DNA of 64,000 nucleotides from Cyclobacteriaceae bacterium (GTDB taxonomy: Bacteria; Bacteroidota; Bacteroidia; Cytophagales; Cyclobacteriaceae). The notes under the pieces are model-generated. The model had not been told where the DNA came from. It saw only the letters and a list, made by a program, of their open reading frames with translations, and ran no database searches. Where the stretch lies: assembly GCA_030584025.1 (NCBI GenBank), contig CP129487.1, positions 868,001 to 932,000 on the forward strand. The letters are read 5' to 3'. Shown piece by piece: positions 8,908 to 16,682 of the stretch. The position numbers were made by a program, and so were the translations under genes. The stretch's first letter is position 1. Each line of letters starts with the position of its first letter.

Positions 8908-8921
8908 ATGACATTGGTCAT
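8908..8921. promoter_or_regulatory. ATGAC-N4-GTCAT dyad between korA and ferredoxin genes
   Basis: ATGACATTGGTCAT is a perfect 5-4-5 inverted repeat, the spacing used by Crp/Fnr-family regulators (compare TTGAT-N4-ATCAA). It sits in the 133-bp divergent promoter region, 24-37 bp before the ferredoxin ATG and about 100 bp from korA. A redox-responsive Fnr-like control would make sense for these genes but is inference. Confidence 0.35.
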
Positions 8922-8944
8922 ATCGTTCCACTAAATTCATCATT

Positions 8945-9247
8945 ATGCCCTACATAATTTGTGAACCCTGTGTAAGCACCTGCGATACTGCCTGTGTGGA
9001 TGTTTGTCCAGTGGATTGCATCCATGGTCCGATAAGTAAAGACGGTAGCGGATCGGAAGTGAAAGAACCCGGTTTCGATAAAAACGGAAAGCAACTTTAT
9101 ATCAATCCGGAAGTTTGCATTGATTGCGATGCCTGTGTGCCGGCCTGCCCGGTGGAAGCAATTTTTGAAGAGAGCCAGGTTCCTGAACAATGGAAAGGAT
9201 ACATTGCACAGAACTATGAGTTCTATGGTGTTCAACCTCCGGCATGA
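8945..9247 (+). CDS. dicluster ferredoxin (7Fe/8Fe type)
   Basis: Small electron carrier, 100 residues, resembling the seven-iron ferredoxins of Thermus and other bacteria. The first cluster region reads CEPCVSTCDTACVDVCPVDC, the second CIDCDACVPACPVEAI, followed by the usual VPEQWKGYI tail. Position 13 is Cys where the relatives I recall have Lys, so the first site has C9, C13, C17 and C21 and might hold 4Fe-4S rather than 3Fe-4S. It is divergent from korA, which suggests it accepts electrons from KorAB and may deliver them to the NuoEFG-less complex I. A terminator hairpin follows at 9274. Confidence 0.9.
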   Translation: MPYIICEPCVSTCDTACVDVCPVDCIHGPISKDGSGSEVKEPGFDKNGKQLYINPEVCIDCDACVPACPVEAIFEESQVPEQWKGYIAQNYEFYGVQPPA

Positions 9248-9273
9248 TGGATATCATCGTTTGATGTTGAAGT

Positions 9274-9304
9274 TGTCCTACCTTTGTGTAGGACATTTTT
9301 GTTT
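9274..9304 (+). terminator. Rho-independent terminator after the ferredoxin gene
   Basis: TGTCCTAC (9274-9281) pairs with GTAGGACA (9288-9295), with a six-base loop, and is followed by TTTTTGTTT. It lies 27 bp after the ferredoxin stop. The hairpin also contains TACCTTTG (9279-9286), an exact TAnnTTTG match, so the site might double as the nnr promoter. Confidence 0.7.
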
Positions 9305-9315
9305 AGTCACATATC

Positions 9316-10812
9316 ATGATCAAAATACTTAGCGCAAAACAGATCAGGGAACTGGATGCCTACACCATCAAGCACGAGCCCATTCCCTCCATCGACCTGA
9401 TGGAGCGTGCCTGTCGTGCTTTTTGTTCATGGTTTACAACCCACTTTGATACCCGCTATACGGTTGGTATTGTTTGTGGCTCCGGTAATAATGGTGGTGA
9501 TGGGTTGGGCATTGCCCGCATGCTGTTGGATTGGAATTATTCCGTTAAGGTTTGGGTAGTTGAAGGTGCCGGTCGTGAATCGCTGGATTTCAAAACAAAC
9601 CTACAACGATTGAAAGAGAAAACTCAAATTCAGTCCATTAGCAAACAGTACGATAAGGGCTTGTTTGCTGGATGCGATGTGTTGATTGATGCCTTGTTTG
9701 GCTCCGGCTTATCACGACCAGTTGAAGGGGTAAGTGCGGAGGTGATTTCCTGTATGAATCAGGCAGAGGCCATTCGTGTGGCGGTAGATATTCCTTCGGG
9801 ATTAATGGCCGATGCACCATCTGCAGGTGCCATTTTTAAAGCTGATCATACCGTATCTTTTCAATTGCCCAAGCTTGCATTCTTTTTACCTGAAAATCAC
9901 GCTTATGTAGGTGAATGGCATATAGTGGATATTGGTTTAAGCAAAGCAGGACTTGAACAAGCACAAACGGAAACATTTCTGCTTACCAGAAAGGATGTAG
10001 CCAAGCTTGTTAAACCGCAACACAAGTTTGACCACAAAGGAAAGCGCGGAAATGCCTTACTCATTGCCGGAAGTTATGGAAAAATGGGTGCGGCTGTATT
10101 GGCCTCACGTGCGGCCCTTCGCACCGGTGTGGGTTTACTCACATCACACGTTCCGGTGAAGGGATATGAAATCATTCAAACTACGGTACCTGAGGCCATG
10201 GTGAGTATTGATCAGGCAGATGCGTGTTTCTCCATCGTTCCGGAAACAGACCCATACTCGGCTATCGGCATTGGGCCGGGTTTGGGCAAGGATAAAAAAA
10301 CAGTTCAGGCTTTGCGTGTTGCGTTGGAGAAAACTAATGCTCCGATGGTATTGGATGCTGATGCGTTAAACATCATCAGCGAAAATCGGGAATTACTTGC
10401 ACTATTAAGACCAGGAATAATCCTTACGCCTCATCCCAAAGAATTTGAGCGATTCGCTGGTGAATCAAAAAATGATTTTGAACGATTGGATCGTCAACGG
10501 GCATTTTCAAAAGAGTATAAGGTAGTGGTGGTATTAAAGGGAGCTTACACCACCATCACATCTCCGGAAGGCATTATGTTCATTAACAACACCGGTAACC
10601 CGGCCATGGCTACGGGTGGAAGTGGCGATGTGCTAACCGGAATTTTAACGGCCTTGCTGGCGCAGGGATACTCTCCGGTTGATGCTACACAATTGGGCGT
10701 ATGGCTACATGGCCTGTCCGGGGATGAAGCCCGCAGAAAGCTCGGCCAACGCGGACTGATTGCCTCCGATTTTATTGAGCACTTACCGGTGGCTTTTTCG
10801 AGCCTGCGGTAA
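9316..10812 (+). CDS. nnr: bifunctional NAD(P)H-hydrate epimerase / ADP-dependent dehydratase
   Basis: Repair enzyme for hydrated NADH and NADPH, cytoplasmic. Residues 1 to about 215 are the YjeF_N epimerase domain (VCGSGNNGGDGLGIARMLL; VDIPSGLMAD), and residues 225-498 are the ribokinase-like dehydratase (AGSYGKMGAAVLASRAAL; GPGLGKDKK; LTPHPKEFERF; and NTGNPAMATGGSGDVLTG with the catalytic Asp). At 498 residues it is a full-length fusion like E. coli YjeF. It stands alone between the ferredoxin gene and a small T9SS protein. Confidence 0.95.
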   Translation: MIKILSAKQIRELDAYTIKHEPIPSIDLMERACRAFCSWFTTHFDTRYTVGIVCGSGNNGGDGLGIARMLLDWNYSVKVWVVEGAGRESLDFKTNLQRLKEKTQIQSISKQYDKGLFAGCDVLIDALFGSGLSRPVEGVSAEVISCMNQAEAIRVAVDIPSGLMADAPSAGAIFKADHTVSFQLPKLAFFLPENHAYVGEWHIVDIGLSKAGLEQAQTETFLLTRKDVAKLVKPQHKFDHKGKRGNALLIAGSYGKMGAAVLASRAALRTGVGLLTSHVPVKGYEIIQTTVPEAMVSIDQADACFSIVPETDPYSAIGIGPGLGKDKKTVQALRVALEKTNAPMVLDADALNIISENRELLALLRPGIILTPHPKEFERFAGESKNDFERLDRQRAFSKEYKVVVVLKGAYTTITSPEGIMFINNTGNPAMATGGSGDVLTGILTALLAQGYSPVDATQLGVWLHGLSGDEARRKLGQRGLIASDFIEHLPVAFSSLR

Positions 10813-10906
10813 ATAATTCACTTTTATTTAAACCTTTTGGGCTTTAGAAGCATCTAATAGGCAAATTCTCAAAACAATTGGTGCGGATTTTGCGTATTTT
10901 AAACAT

Positions 10907-11257
10907 ATGAACGTGCTTAAAACCTTTACCATACTCCTTTTTTGCCTCTTGTCAGGTGTGGCTATGGCGCAGGACGGTGCTTACCAGGCAGAGCGCGCTT
11001 CGTTTGCAAAATCGATTTCAATATACCCCAACCCGGCTACGGAATACATTGAAATAAACCTTGATCAGCTAAATGCCGGTAAGGTTAAGCTTTCGCTCTA
11101 TAATATCATCGGCAATGAAATGACGGCTGAGACTGAGGTGATTGACGACCACAAGATACGCATGCGGGTAAAGGATTTTGCAGCAGGCTATTACCTGATT
11201 GCCCTTCGGGATGATGAAACCAAATTCAAGGGTACCTATAAATTTCTAAAGCGCTGA
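10907..11257 (+). CDS. small secreted protein consisting of signal peptide plus T9SS type A sorting domain
   Basis: 116 residues. Residues 1-21 are a signal peptide (MNVLKTFTILLFCLLSG, cleaved after AMAQ). After a linker of about 12 residues the rest is a Por-secretion C-terminal domain: ISIYPNPATEYIEINL, VKLSLYNIIGNEM, and the closing FAAGYYLIALRDDETKFKGTYKFLKR. Normally such a domain is attached to a cargo enzyme or adhesin; here there is no cargo. Its stop lies inside the 3' end of the convergent threonine aldolase gene. It may be a minimal surface protein, a remnant, or a substrate mimic; function unknown. Confidence 0.85.
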   Translation: MNVLKTFTILLFCLLSGVAMAQDGAYQAERASFAKSISIYPNPATEYIEINLDQLNAGKVKLSLYNIIGNEMTAETEVIDDHKIRMRVKDFAAGYYLIALRDDETKFKGTYKFLKR

Positions 11258-12274
11258 ACATAGCGCTTTTGCTTTTTCAGCAAACTGATCTACTTCTTTT
11301 TCTGTCGTGTCGAACGAGCACATTAGCCGGCATTCGTTGGTTCGGTCGTTCCACACGTAAAAGAAAAATTCCTGCTGAAGGGCTTCTGTAATTTCTTTTG
11401 GGATGATGGCAAACACGCCATTGCCATCCACAGCTTGTGTAACTTTTATTTGAGGAATTTGCCGAAGGGCATGTTCCAGCCGTTTGGCCATGCTATTCGC
11501 GTGCGATGCACTTCGTTTCCATAAGTCATTTGACAAAAGCGCATCGAATTGAGCGGTGATAAACCGCATCTTGGAATGCAGTTGCATACCTTGCTTACGG
11601 ATGTAGGCAAATTGTTTGGCAACTGCAGGATTAAAAAATACAACCGCTTCGCCAAACATCATTCCGTTTTTGGTTCCGCCAAACGAAAGCACATCTACAC
11701 CGGCATCTTTCGTAAAATTCCTGAAATCCTGACCCAGACTAACAGCCGCATTACTAATGCGTGCGCCATCCATGTGGAGGTAGAAGTTATACTTCTTCGC
11801 TATTTCGGATAGTGATTTTACTTCTTCTGCGGTATATACCGTGCTGTATTCGGTGGATTGTGAGATGGAAATGACCTTTGCCTGCGGATGATGTTGGTCG
11901 CCTAATCGTTGAATGCGGTTCTCAACCTGATCCGCATATATTTTTCCGTTAGTGGTTGGTAAGCCAATCAGTTTACAACCTGTAAATTTTTCAGGGGCAG
12001 TTGATTCATCTACATTGATGTGCGCCAACTCAGAACATATAATGGCGTTGAACGATTGAGTTGCTGCTGTTAAACCAAGTACATTGGCGCCTGTACCGTT
12101 GTAAACAAAGAATACTTCAGTGTCATCACCAAAAAGCGTTTTGAATTTTTTAACCACGCGTGCTGTAATTTCATCAGCACCGTATGAGCCCATGTGCTCG
12201 TGGTTGGTCTGGTGCAAGGCCTCCATAATTTCCGGGTGTACACCGGAGTAGTTGTCGCTGGCGAAAGCTTTCAT
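11246..12274 (-). CDS. ltaE: low-specificity L-threonine aldolase
   Basis: PLP enzyme that splits threonine or allo-threonine to glycine and acetaldehyde. The 342 residues show ASDNYSGVHPEIMEA at the start, HMDGARISNAAVSLG with the PLP-contacting Asp and Arg, and SFGGTKNGMMFGEAVVFF with the Schiff-base Lys. Length and motifs are those of the beta-eliminating lyase family. The 3' end overlaps the convergent T9SS gene by 12 bp. TATACTTG sits four bases before the ATG (12279-12286, minus strand), one mismatch from TAnnTTTG. Confidence 0.92.
   Translation of the reverse strand: MKAFASDNYSGVHPEIMEALHQTNHEHMGSYGADEITARVVKKFKTLFGDDTEVFFVYNGTGANVLGLTAATQSFNAIICSELAHINVDESTAPEKFTGCKLIGLPTTNGKIYADQVENRIQRLGDQHHPQAKVISISQSTEYSTVYTAEEVKSLSEIAKKYNFYLHMDGARISNAAVSLGQDFRNFTKDAGVDVLSFGGTKNGMMFGEAVVFFNPAVAKQFAYIRKQGMQLHSKMRFITAQFDALLSNDLWKRSASHANSMAKRLEHALRQIPQIKVTQAVDGNGVFAIIPKEITEALQQEFFFYVWNDRTNECRLMCSFDTTEKEVDQFAEKAKALCSAL
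11248..11270. terminator. hairpin spanning both convergent stop regions
   Basis: AAAGCGCT (11248-11255) and AGCGCTTT (11262-11269) form an eight-pair stem with a six-base loop. It lies across the stop codon of the T9SS gene and inside the last codons of ltaE. A T-rich run follows on the plus strand (11267-11277). It probably terminates the plus-strand transcript and may also act on the other. Confidence 0.6.
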
Positions 12275-12290
12275 GCAACAAGTATAGAAT

Positions 12291-12343
12291 GTCGATAGTC
12301 AATAGTCAATAGTTTTAACCACCATGAACCATTGACTATCGAC
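12291..12343. repeat. 13-bp perfect inverted repeat with ATAGTCA heptamers
   Basis: GTCGATAGTCAAT (12291-12303) is the exact inverse complement of ATTGACTATCGAC (12331-12343). The left arm runs into a short tandem of the heptamer ATAGTCA (12295-12313). It fills the 74-bp gap between the CHAT gene stop and the ltaE start. It could fold as a transcript hairpin or be a mobile intergenic repeat. Confidence 0.7.
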
Positions 12344-12348
12344 CAAGT

Positions 12349-15300
12349 CTACTCCAATCCAATCATCATAAACGCACCCCAATAAATCGGATCGGGATAT
12401 TCGCTTCGGATTTCTTTCTTGGCTTCGATGAAGCTCTGTCGCATATTATTGGTGGTTAGCCATTTTTGGTAAAACTTCAACATCAGTTTCTGAGTCGCTT
12501 CATCATCCACCTTAAACATACTCATGATAAGCACTTTTGCACCGGCCACCAGAAAGGCACGTTGGAGTCCAAACACCCCTTCACCAGCTTGCAATTCACC
12601 CAATCCGGTTTCGCAGGCACTAAGCACCACCAGGTCGGTGCGGTCGAGGTTCAGGTTCATGGCCTCATAGGCGGTGAGGATACCGTTTTCCATGTTGTAG
12701 TTGTAGTCGGTTTTATCCAGTAAGTCGCCAGCGCCTTTCAATAGCAAACCGTTACGCAGTAGTGGGTTTTGGGTAAGCGCCAGTTCGTTGCCTTCCATTT
12801 CATCTTCCGGCCGCAGTTGCTCAGTAGGTTTATAGAAACCGTGAGTGGCTACGTGGAAAATTTTCGGACTGTTCAATTCTTTAATGCGTTCTTCAGTTGC
12901 TTTTCCTTCCAGGTACTGCTCGGTTGTCCAGCCCTTTTGTTTTAATAGTAATTGAAGCTGGTTGATTTCTTTCTCTGTTCCGGGTAACTGCGTAATTGGA
13001 CCATTAGACGCTTGCAGATAAAACTGAGGGTTTCCAAACATAGATGCATTGTTATCCGGTACAGCCCGCGACTTTACCTTGTTCAGGTATAAATCCTTTG
13101 TGTTACTGATCAACACAATGTTGGAGTTGTCGAGAATGTATTTGCCGTCAGGTGTGGGTATGGCCTCCAGGTTGATTTGGTTGAATACTCCATCTGCAGA
13201 AAGGTAAATCGTAGATACTTGTCCAAGCTCTTTTTGGATAGGGCCCCAATAGGCAGCATATGAAAAATCGTCATGAATTTTTCCGGTAATGGCATTTCGG
13301 TAGTAACGGAAATTCCGCCCTTCCATGTTTTGACCGTTGTTCATCAAAATCACTTCCGGTTTTTTACTGTCATTCCGTAAGTACATAGCTGCGTAAACCA
13401 CAGAATCAGAAAATGTATGATCGAACACCCGGAAGCGGATCATTTCAATAGCCACTTCGTTTGGTTTAAGCGACTTCTTCACATCTTCAAATGTGATGCG
13501 TTTGGTGTCAAAACTCTGGCCAAATAGTTCCGACTTCTGACTCAGGAATTTCTCAAGGCGTTCAACTTCTGCAGTAAGCAGGGCAGGGTCGATTTCATTT
13601 TCAACCAGCTGTGCAGGACTAAGCGACATCGCCAGGGTGAGCAGTTCTTTTTTCTCTACCCAGTCCTGATAGGTTTTCTTGAGTTCTTCATCGGTGCTGT
13701 TCATAATCCGCTCACGGATTTTGATGGACGAGCTTAGAAGCAACGCCTTAGTAAGCAACTGGTAGTTGTACACATTGCCGCTCAAATCCTTAAAGTCATC
13801 AATCTTACTAAAGGCTAATGTGTTATAAAATTCAAAGTCGCCTTTGATCGTGTTCCAGTATTTCGCTTTTTCGCGTTCACTCAGAGCAGGGAAGAATTGT
13901 TTGATGAAGTTTTCGTAATTATTCAGCGCACCTTCAATATTTTGTTTCGAGCGCTTGAAGTCCTTCTTCATGTAATACACCTTACTCAACTTCGACTGGA
14001 GCTTAACATATTCCGGGTGTGTAGCACTGAATTTATCCTTGTACAAGGAACTGGCTTTGTTGTAGAATTCCTCGGCCTTGTTATAATTTTTTTGATGATA
14101 ATACACATCACCGGTTAAGGTGTAGATACTGGCCGTGTTGATGTTATTTTTTGAGCCTGCTTTCTGTTTCCAGATGTTTTCAGCAATGGTGAGTGAATTA
14201 AAAGCGATATCGTATTTCTTTTCGGAGATGTAAAGCTGTGCAATGTTTTTCAGAATTTCAGCGTACTGCGGATTGTCCTTGCCTAATTTATCTGCAATAA
14301 TATCGCGGGCTTCGACCATAATTTTTTCTACCTCTCTACGATTATCGCCATCGTGGAATTTAATTAAACCAAGTTGCGAAAGTGAACGGGCTACCTCAAC
14401 GTGTTGCCGACCAAACTGCTTTTCTTGACTGGTTAGTGCTTTGCGTGCATTCTCTTCAGCTTTTTCGTAGTCACCCAGGCTGTAGTAAATATCGCTTAGT
14501 AGGCGTTGTGTAGGAGCGGTTTTCGTGGAGGCCTCGCCATATGTTTTTACGGCAAGCTGATTGGCTTGTTGGGCAATGCGCTGTGCTTCCGGATAATCGC
14601 CCCGGGCAAGGGCAAGCATACCCTTGTTGGTAAGCGGATCAATCAAACGCATCGACTGTGAACCATATAACTTTTGATATTCAGTGAGTAGTTGGTTAAG
14701 CAAAACATCAGTCTGAGAATAATATCCTAATTGAATAAATAAACTTGAAAGTTCTTCCGCTGTTGAAAGTTCATTGCCAACAGGAACATCTGATTTACGA
14801 ATCATTTTTCGGGTGCGGTCAAGGTTTGCCTGCGCTTCATCGAACATGCCTTTTACGCCATACAGTTTTGCTTGCGTCTCAACGGCATTGATGTAGTCAC
14901 TCTTCCAGCGATCTTCGCGGTTGTCTTTCAGGTCGAATATTTTTAAGGATTTATCAATGTCGTTGGTGGCTTTGTCATAGTCTCCGATTTTCATCCGCAG
15001 CTTAGCGGTTTGGTTCAGTGCAATTGCATAAACCGGATCTTTGTCATCATATTTTAAGCGTGCTGCATCAGAAGCTTTTTCGAGTGTTTTGGAAGCTAGT
15101 GCAAATTTATCGGTCAGTTCATAATACGTGGCCAGGTGGTAAAGCAGGTTCAGGTGATCTTTATGTTTGAGATGAATTTCATTTACCAGAAATTTCTCAT
15201 AGCTGTTGGTGTAGATTTTTCCAGCTTCTTCAATTTTGTTGGTGTAGTCCAGGTAAAAATTCGCGAGCGCAATTTGGCCTAAATGATATTCAGGAGATTG

Positions 15301-16578
15301 TTCTCCGTACAACTCCTTCTTGGTGGTGAGAATCTGATTCAGGTATGATTCTGCATTTGAGTAGCGTTGAGTCTGAATGGACATCTCGTAAAGAAATTCA
15401 AGAATGCTTACGCGCGTTTTATGGTGTTGCGGAAGTGCTTCATCGCTCAATACCCTATCGGCATCTCGCTCTAGATTCCTGGTTTTATCTTTTGATAACT
15501 TAGAATCAAATTCAACAGCCTTAAGGTTAACATTCAGTATGCTTGACTTGGTGAAGTACTTGCCCAACATGCGGTCATACTCCGCTTTGAGGTTTGCATA
15601 GCGTGCTCTGTTGTCGTTGAGTTGCAACTGTGAAAGTTCAGCCAGGTATAGATCATGCCCCAGCGGAACCGAAGGAGAAGTTCTTTTTTTCAACTCACTG
15701 AGTTGGTCGCTGAAATCAGCCCATTTATCCAAACCGGATTGAACCTTTCCGTTGTTGTTCTCAGCCATTACGGAAGTATACGTATAGTCACTTTGAACCA
15801 ATAACAAACTGGTCTCGCCCAACATTTTTTGGTTTCTTGAAATCCATTGGCGGTTTTGAATGTAATAGCTGTCAGTACTATCGATATCACCTTTTCTTCC
15901 GTATGCACTTGTGATCAAGGAAATCAATCTGCCATATCCACCAAAGCGTTGTTTGTATTCCTCCTCCGGTACACGCGTACTTTTAATCTTTCCATCTACA
16001 ACAGCCGTTTCCTTATCGACAGCGCGTGAAGCAATGAAACTTTCATTCGCACGCAGTAACGCTAAGGCATCGTTGCAAAAGCCCTGACCGATCATGGCTT
16101 CGGCTGTTTCAAGTACCCACTTGGTTTTAATTATCGGATCAGGTTGTTCTTCAGTGGTTATTATGGCCTCTGCTTTTGCTAGCAGTTCACGACTTTTACG
16201 GTAGTAGCCGTATTGGTTATAAACTTCAGCAATATCAATAAGTGTGTTGGCGTGTTTTGTTGTGTTTTCTCCAAAAAGGGAAGCACTGGTAGTTAACGCT
16301 TGTTCGAGATTGCTATCAAAGTTTTTCAACGTACCATACGCCAGATCAAACTTGGCCTGGCGGGTGTAGTAACCCGGCATGTAGGGGTTTGATGCCCCCA
16401 GTTTTTTAGTGACCAGTGATTTAAATTTGGTCAGCGTTTTAAGCGCTTTGGCGTAGTCTCCGGAATTGAAACTCTTATCGGCTTTGGCCAGGGTTTTATC
16501 AAATTTTTTCTGAGCATACACTGGCATGGCCAACACCAATGCCATAACCATCACAAACGTCAACCGCAGATTTTTCAT
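12349..16578 (-). CDS. exported TPR-repeat protein with C-terminal CHAT protease domain
   Basis: Putative caspase-like (clan CD) cysteine peptidase. From the ATG at 16578 the protein has 1409 residues: a signal peptide (MKNLRLTFVMVMALVLAMPVYAQ), then about 900 residues of tetratricopeptide repeats (for example ALNQTAKLRMKIGDYDKA and YTLTGDVYYHQKNYNKAEEFY), a helical linker, and a CHAT domain of about 330 residues. The catalytic pair is visible: His in FHVATHGF (about residue 1246) and Cys in VVLSACETGLGE (about 1322). A TTG nine codons upstream is a possible alternative start but would spoil the signal peptide. No obvious substrate gene is adjacent. TPR-CHAT proteins are frequent in Bacteroidota; the roles of exported ones are not known to me. 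Confidence 0.88.
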   Translation of the reverse strand: MKNLRLTFVMVMALVLAMPVYAQKKFDKTLAKADKSFNSGDYAKALKTLTKFKSLVTKKLGASNPYMPGYYTRQAKFDLAYGTLKNFDSNLEQALTTSASLFGENTTKHANTLIDIAEVYNQYGYYRKSRELLAKAEAIITTEEQPDPIIKTKWVLETAEAMIGQGFCNDALALLRANESFIASRAVDKETAVVDGKIKSTRVPEEEYKQRFGGYGRLISLITSAYGRKGDIDSTDSYYIQNRQWISRNQKMLGETSLLLVQSDYTYTSVMAENNNGKVQSGLDKWADFSDQLSELKKRTSPSVPLGHDLYLAELSQLQLNDNRARYANLKAEYDRMLGKYFTKSSILNVNLKAVEFDSKLSKDKTRNLERDADRVLSDEALPQHHKTRVSILEFLYEMSIQTQRYSNAESYLNQILTTKKELYGEQSPEYHLGQIALANFYLDYTNKIEEAGKIYTNSYEKFLVNEIHLKHKDHLNLLYHLATYYELTDKFALASKTLEKASDAARLKYDDKDPVYAIALNQTAKLRMKIGDYDKATNDIDKSLKIFDLKDNREDRWKSDYINAVETQAKLYGVKGMFDEAQANLDRTRKMIRKSDVPVGNELSTAEELSSLFIQLGYYSQTDVLLNQLLTEYQKLYGSQSMRLIDPLTNKGMLALARGDYPEAQRIAQQANQLAVKTYGEASTKTAPTQRLLSDIYYSLGDYEKAEENARKALTSQEKQFGRQHVEVARSLSQLGLIKFHDGDNRREVEKIMVEARDIIADKLGKDNPQYAEILKNIAQLYISEKKYDIAFNSLTIAENIWKQKAGSKNNINTASIYTLTGDVYYHQKNYNKAEEFYNKASSLYKDKFSATHPEYVKLQSKLSKVYYMKKDFKRSKQNIEGALNNYENFIKQFFPALSEREKAKYWNTIKGDFEFYNTLAFSKIDDFKDLSGNVYNYQLLTKALLLSSSIKIRERIMNSTDEELKKTYQDWVEKKELLTLAMSLSPAQLVENEIDPALLTAEVERLEKFLSQKSELFGQSFDTKRITFEDVKKSLKPNEVAIEMIRFRVFDHTFSDSVVYAAMYLRNDSKKPEVILMNNGQNMEGRNFRYYRNAITGKIHDDFSYAAYWGPIQKELGQVSTIYLSADGVFNQINLEAIPTPDGKYILDNSNIVLISNTKDLYLNKVKSRAVPDNNASMFGNPQFYLQASNGPITQLPGTEKEINQLQLLLKQKGWTTEQYLEGKATEERIKELNSPKIFHVATHGFYKPTEQLRPEDEMEGNELALTQNPLLRNGLLLKGAGDLLDKTDYNYNMENGILTAYEAMNLNLDRTDLVVLSACETGLGELQAGEGVFGLQRAFLVAGAKVLIMSMFKVDDEATQKLMLKFYQKWLTTNNMRQSFIEAKKEIRSEYPDPIYWGAFMMIGLE

Positions 16579-16682
16579 AAAGGATCGTTTTAGAAAAGGA
16601 TTCAACTTCGAATCTAAAGAATTCGGCAGGCTTTAGCCAACTTTTGTTTGATTTGTCGGCCCCCATATCAATGGGGAATAAT

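Noticed and set aside
12349..16578. A Craspase-like or gasdermin defence system around the CHAT protein
   Set aside because: No CRISPR array, Cas gene or gasdermin-like gene lies nearby, and the protein has a signal peptide.
16662..16677. CCCCAT-N4-ATGGGG hairpin after mutB
   Set aside because: A six-pair stem without a T run in the direction of mutB transcription. Too weak to call a terminator.
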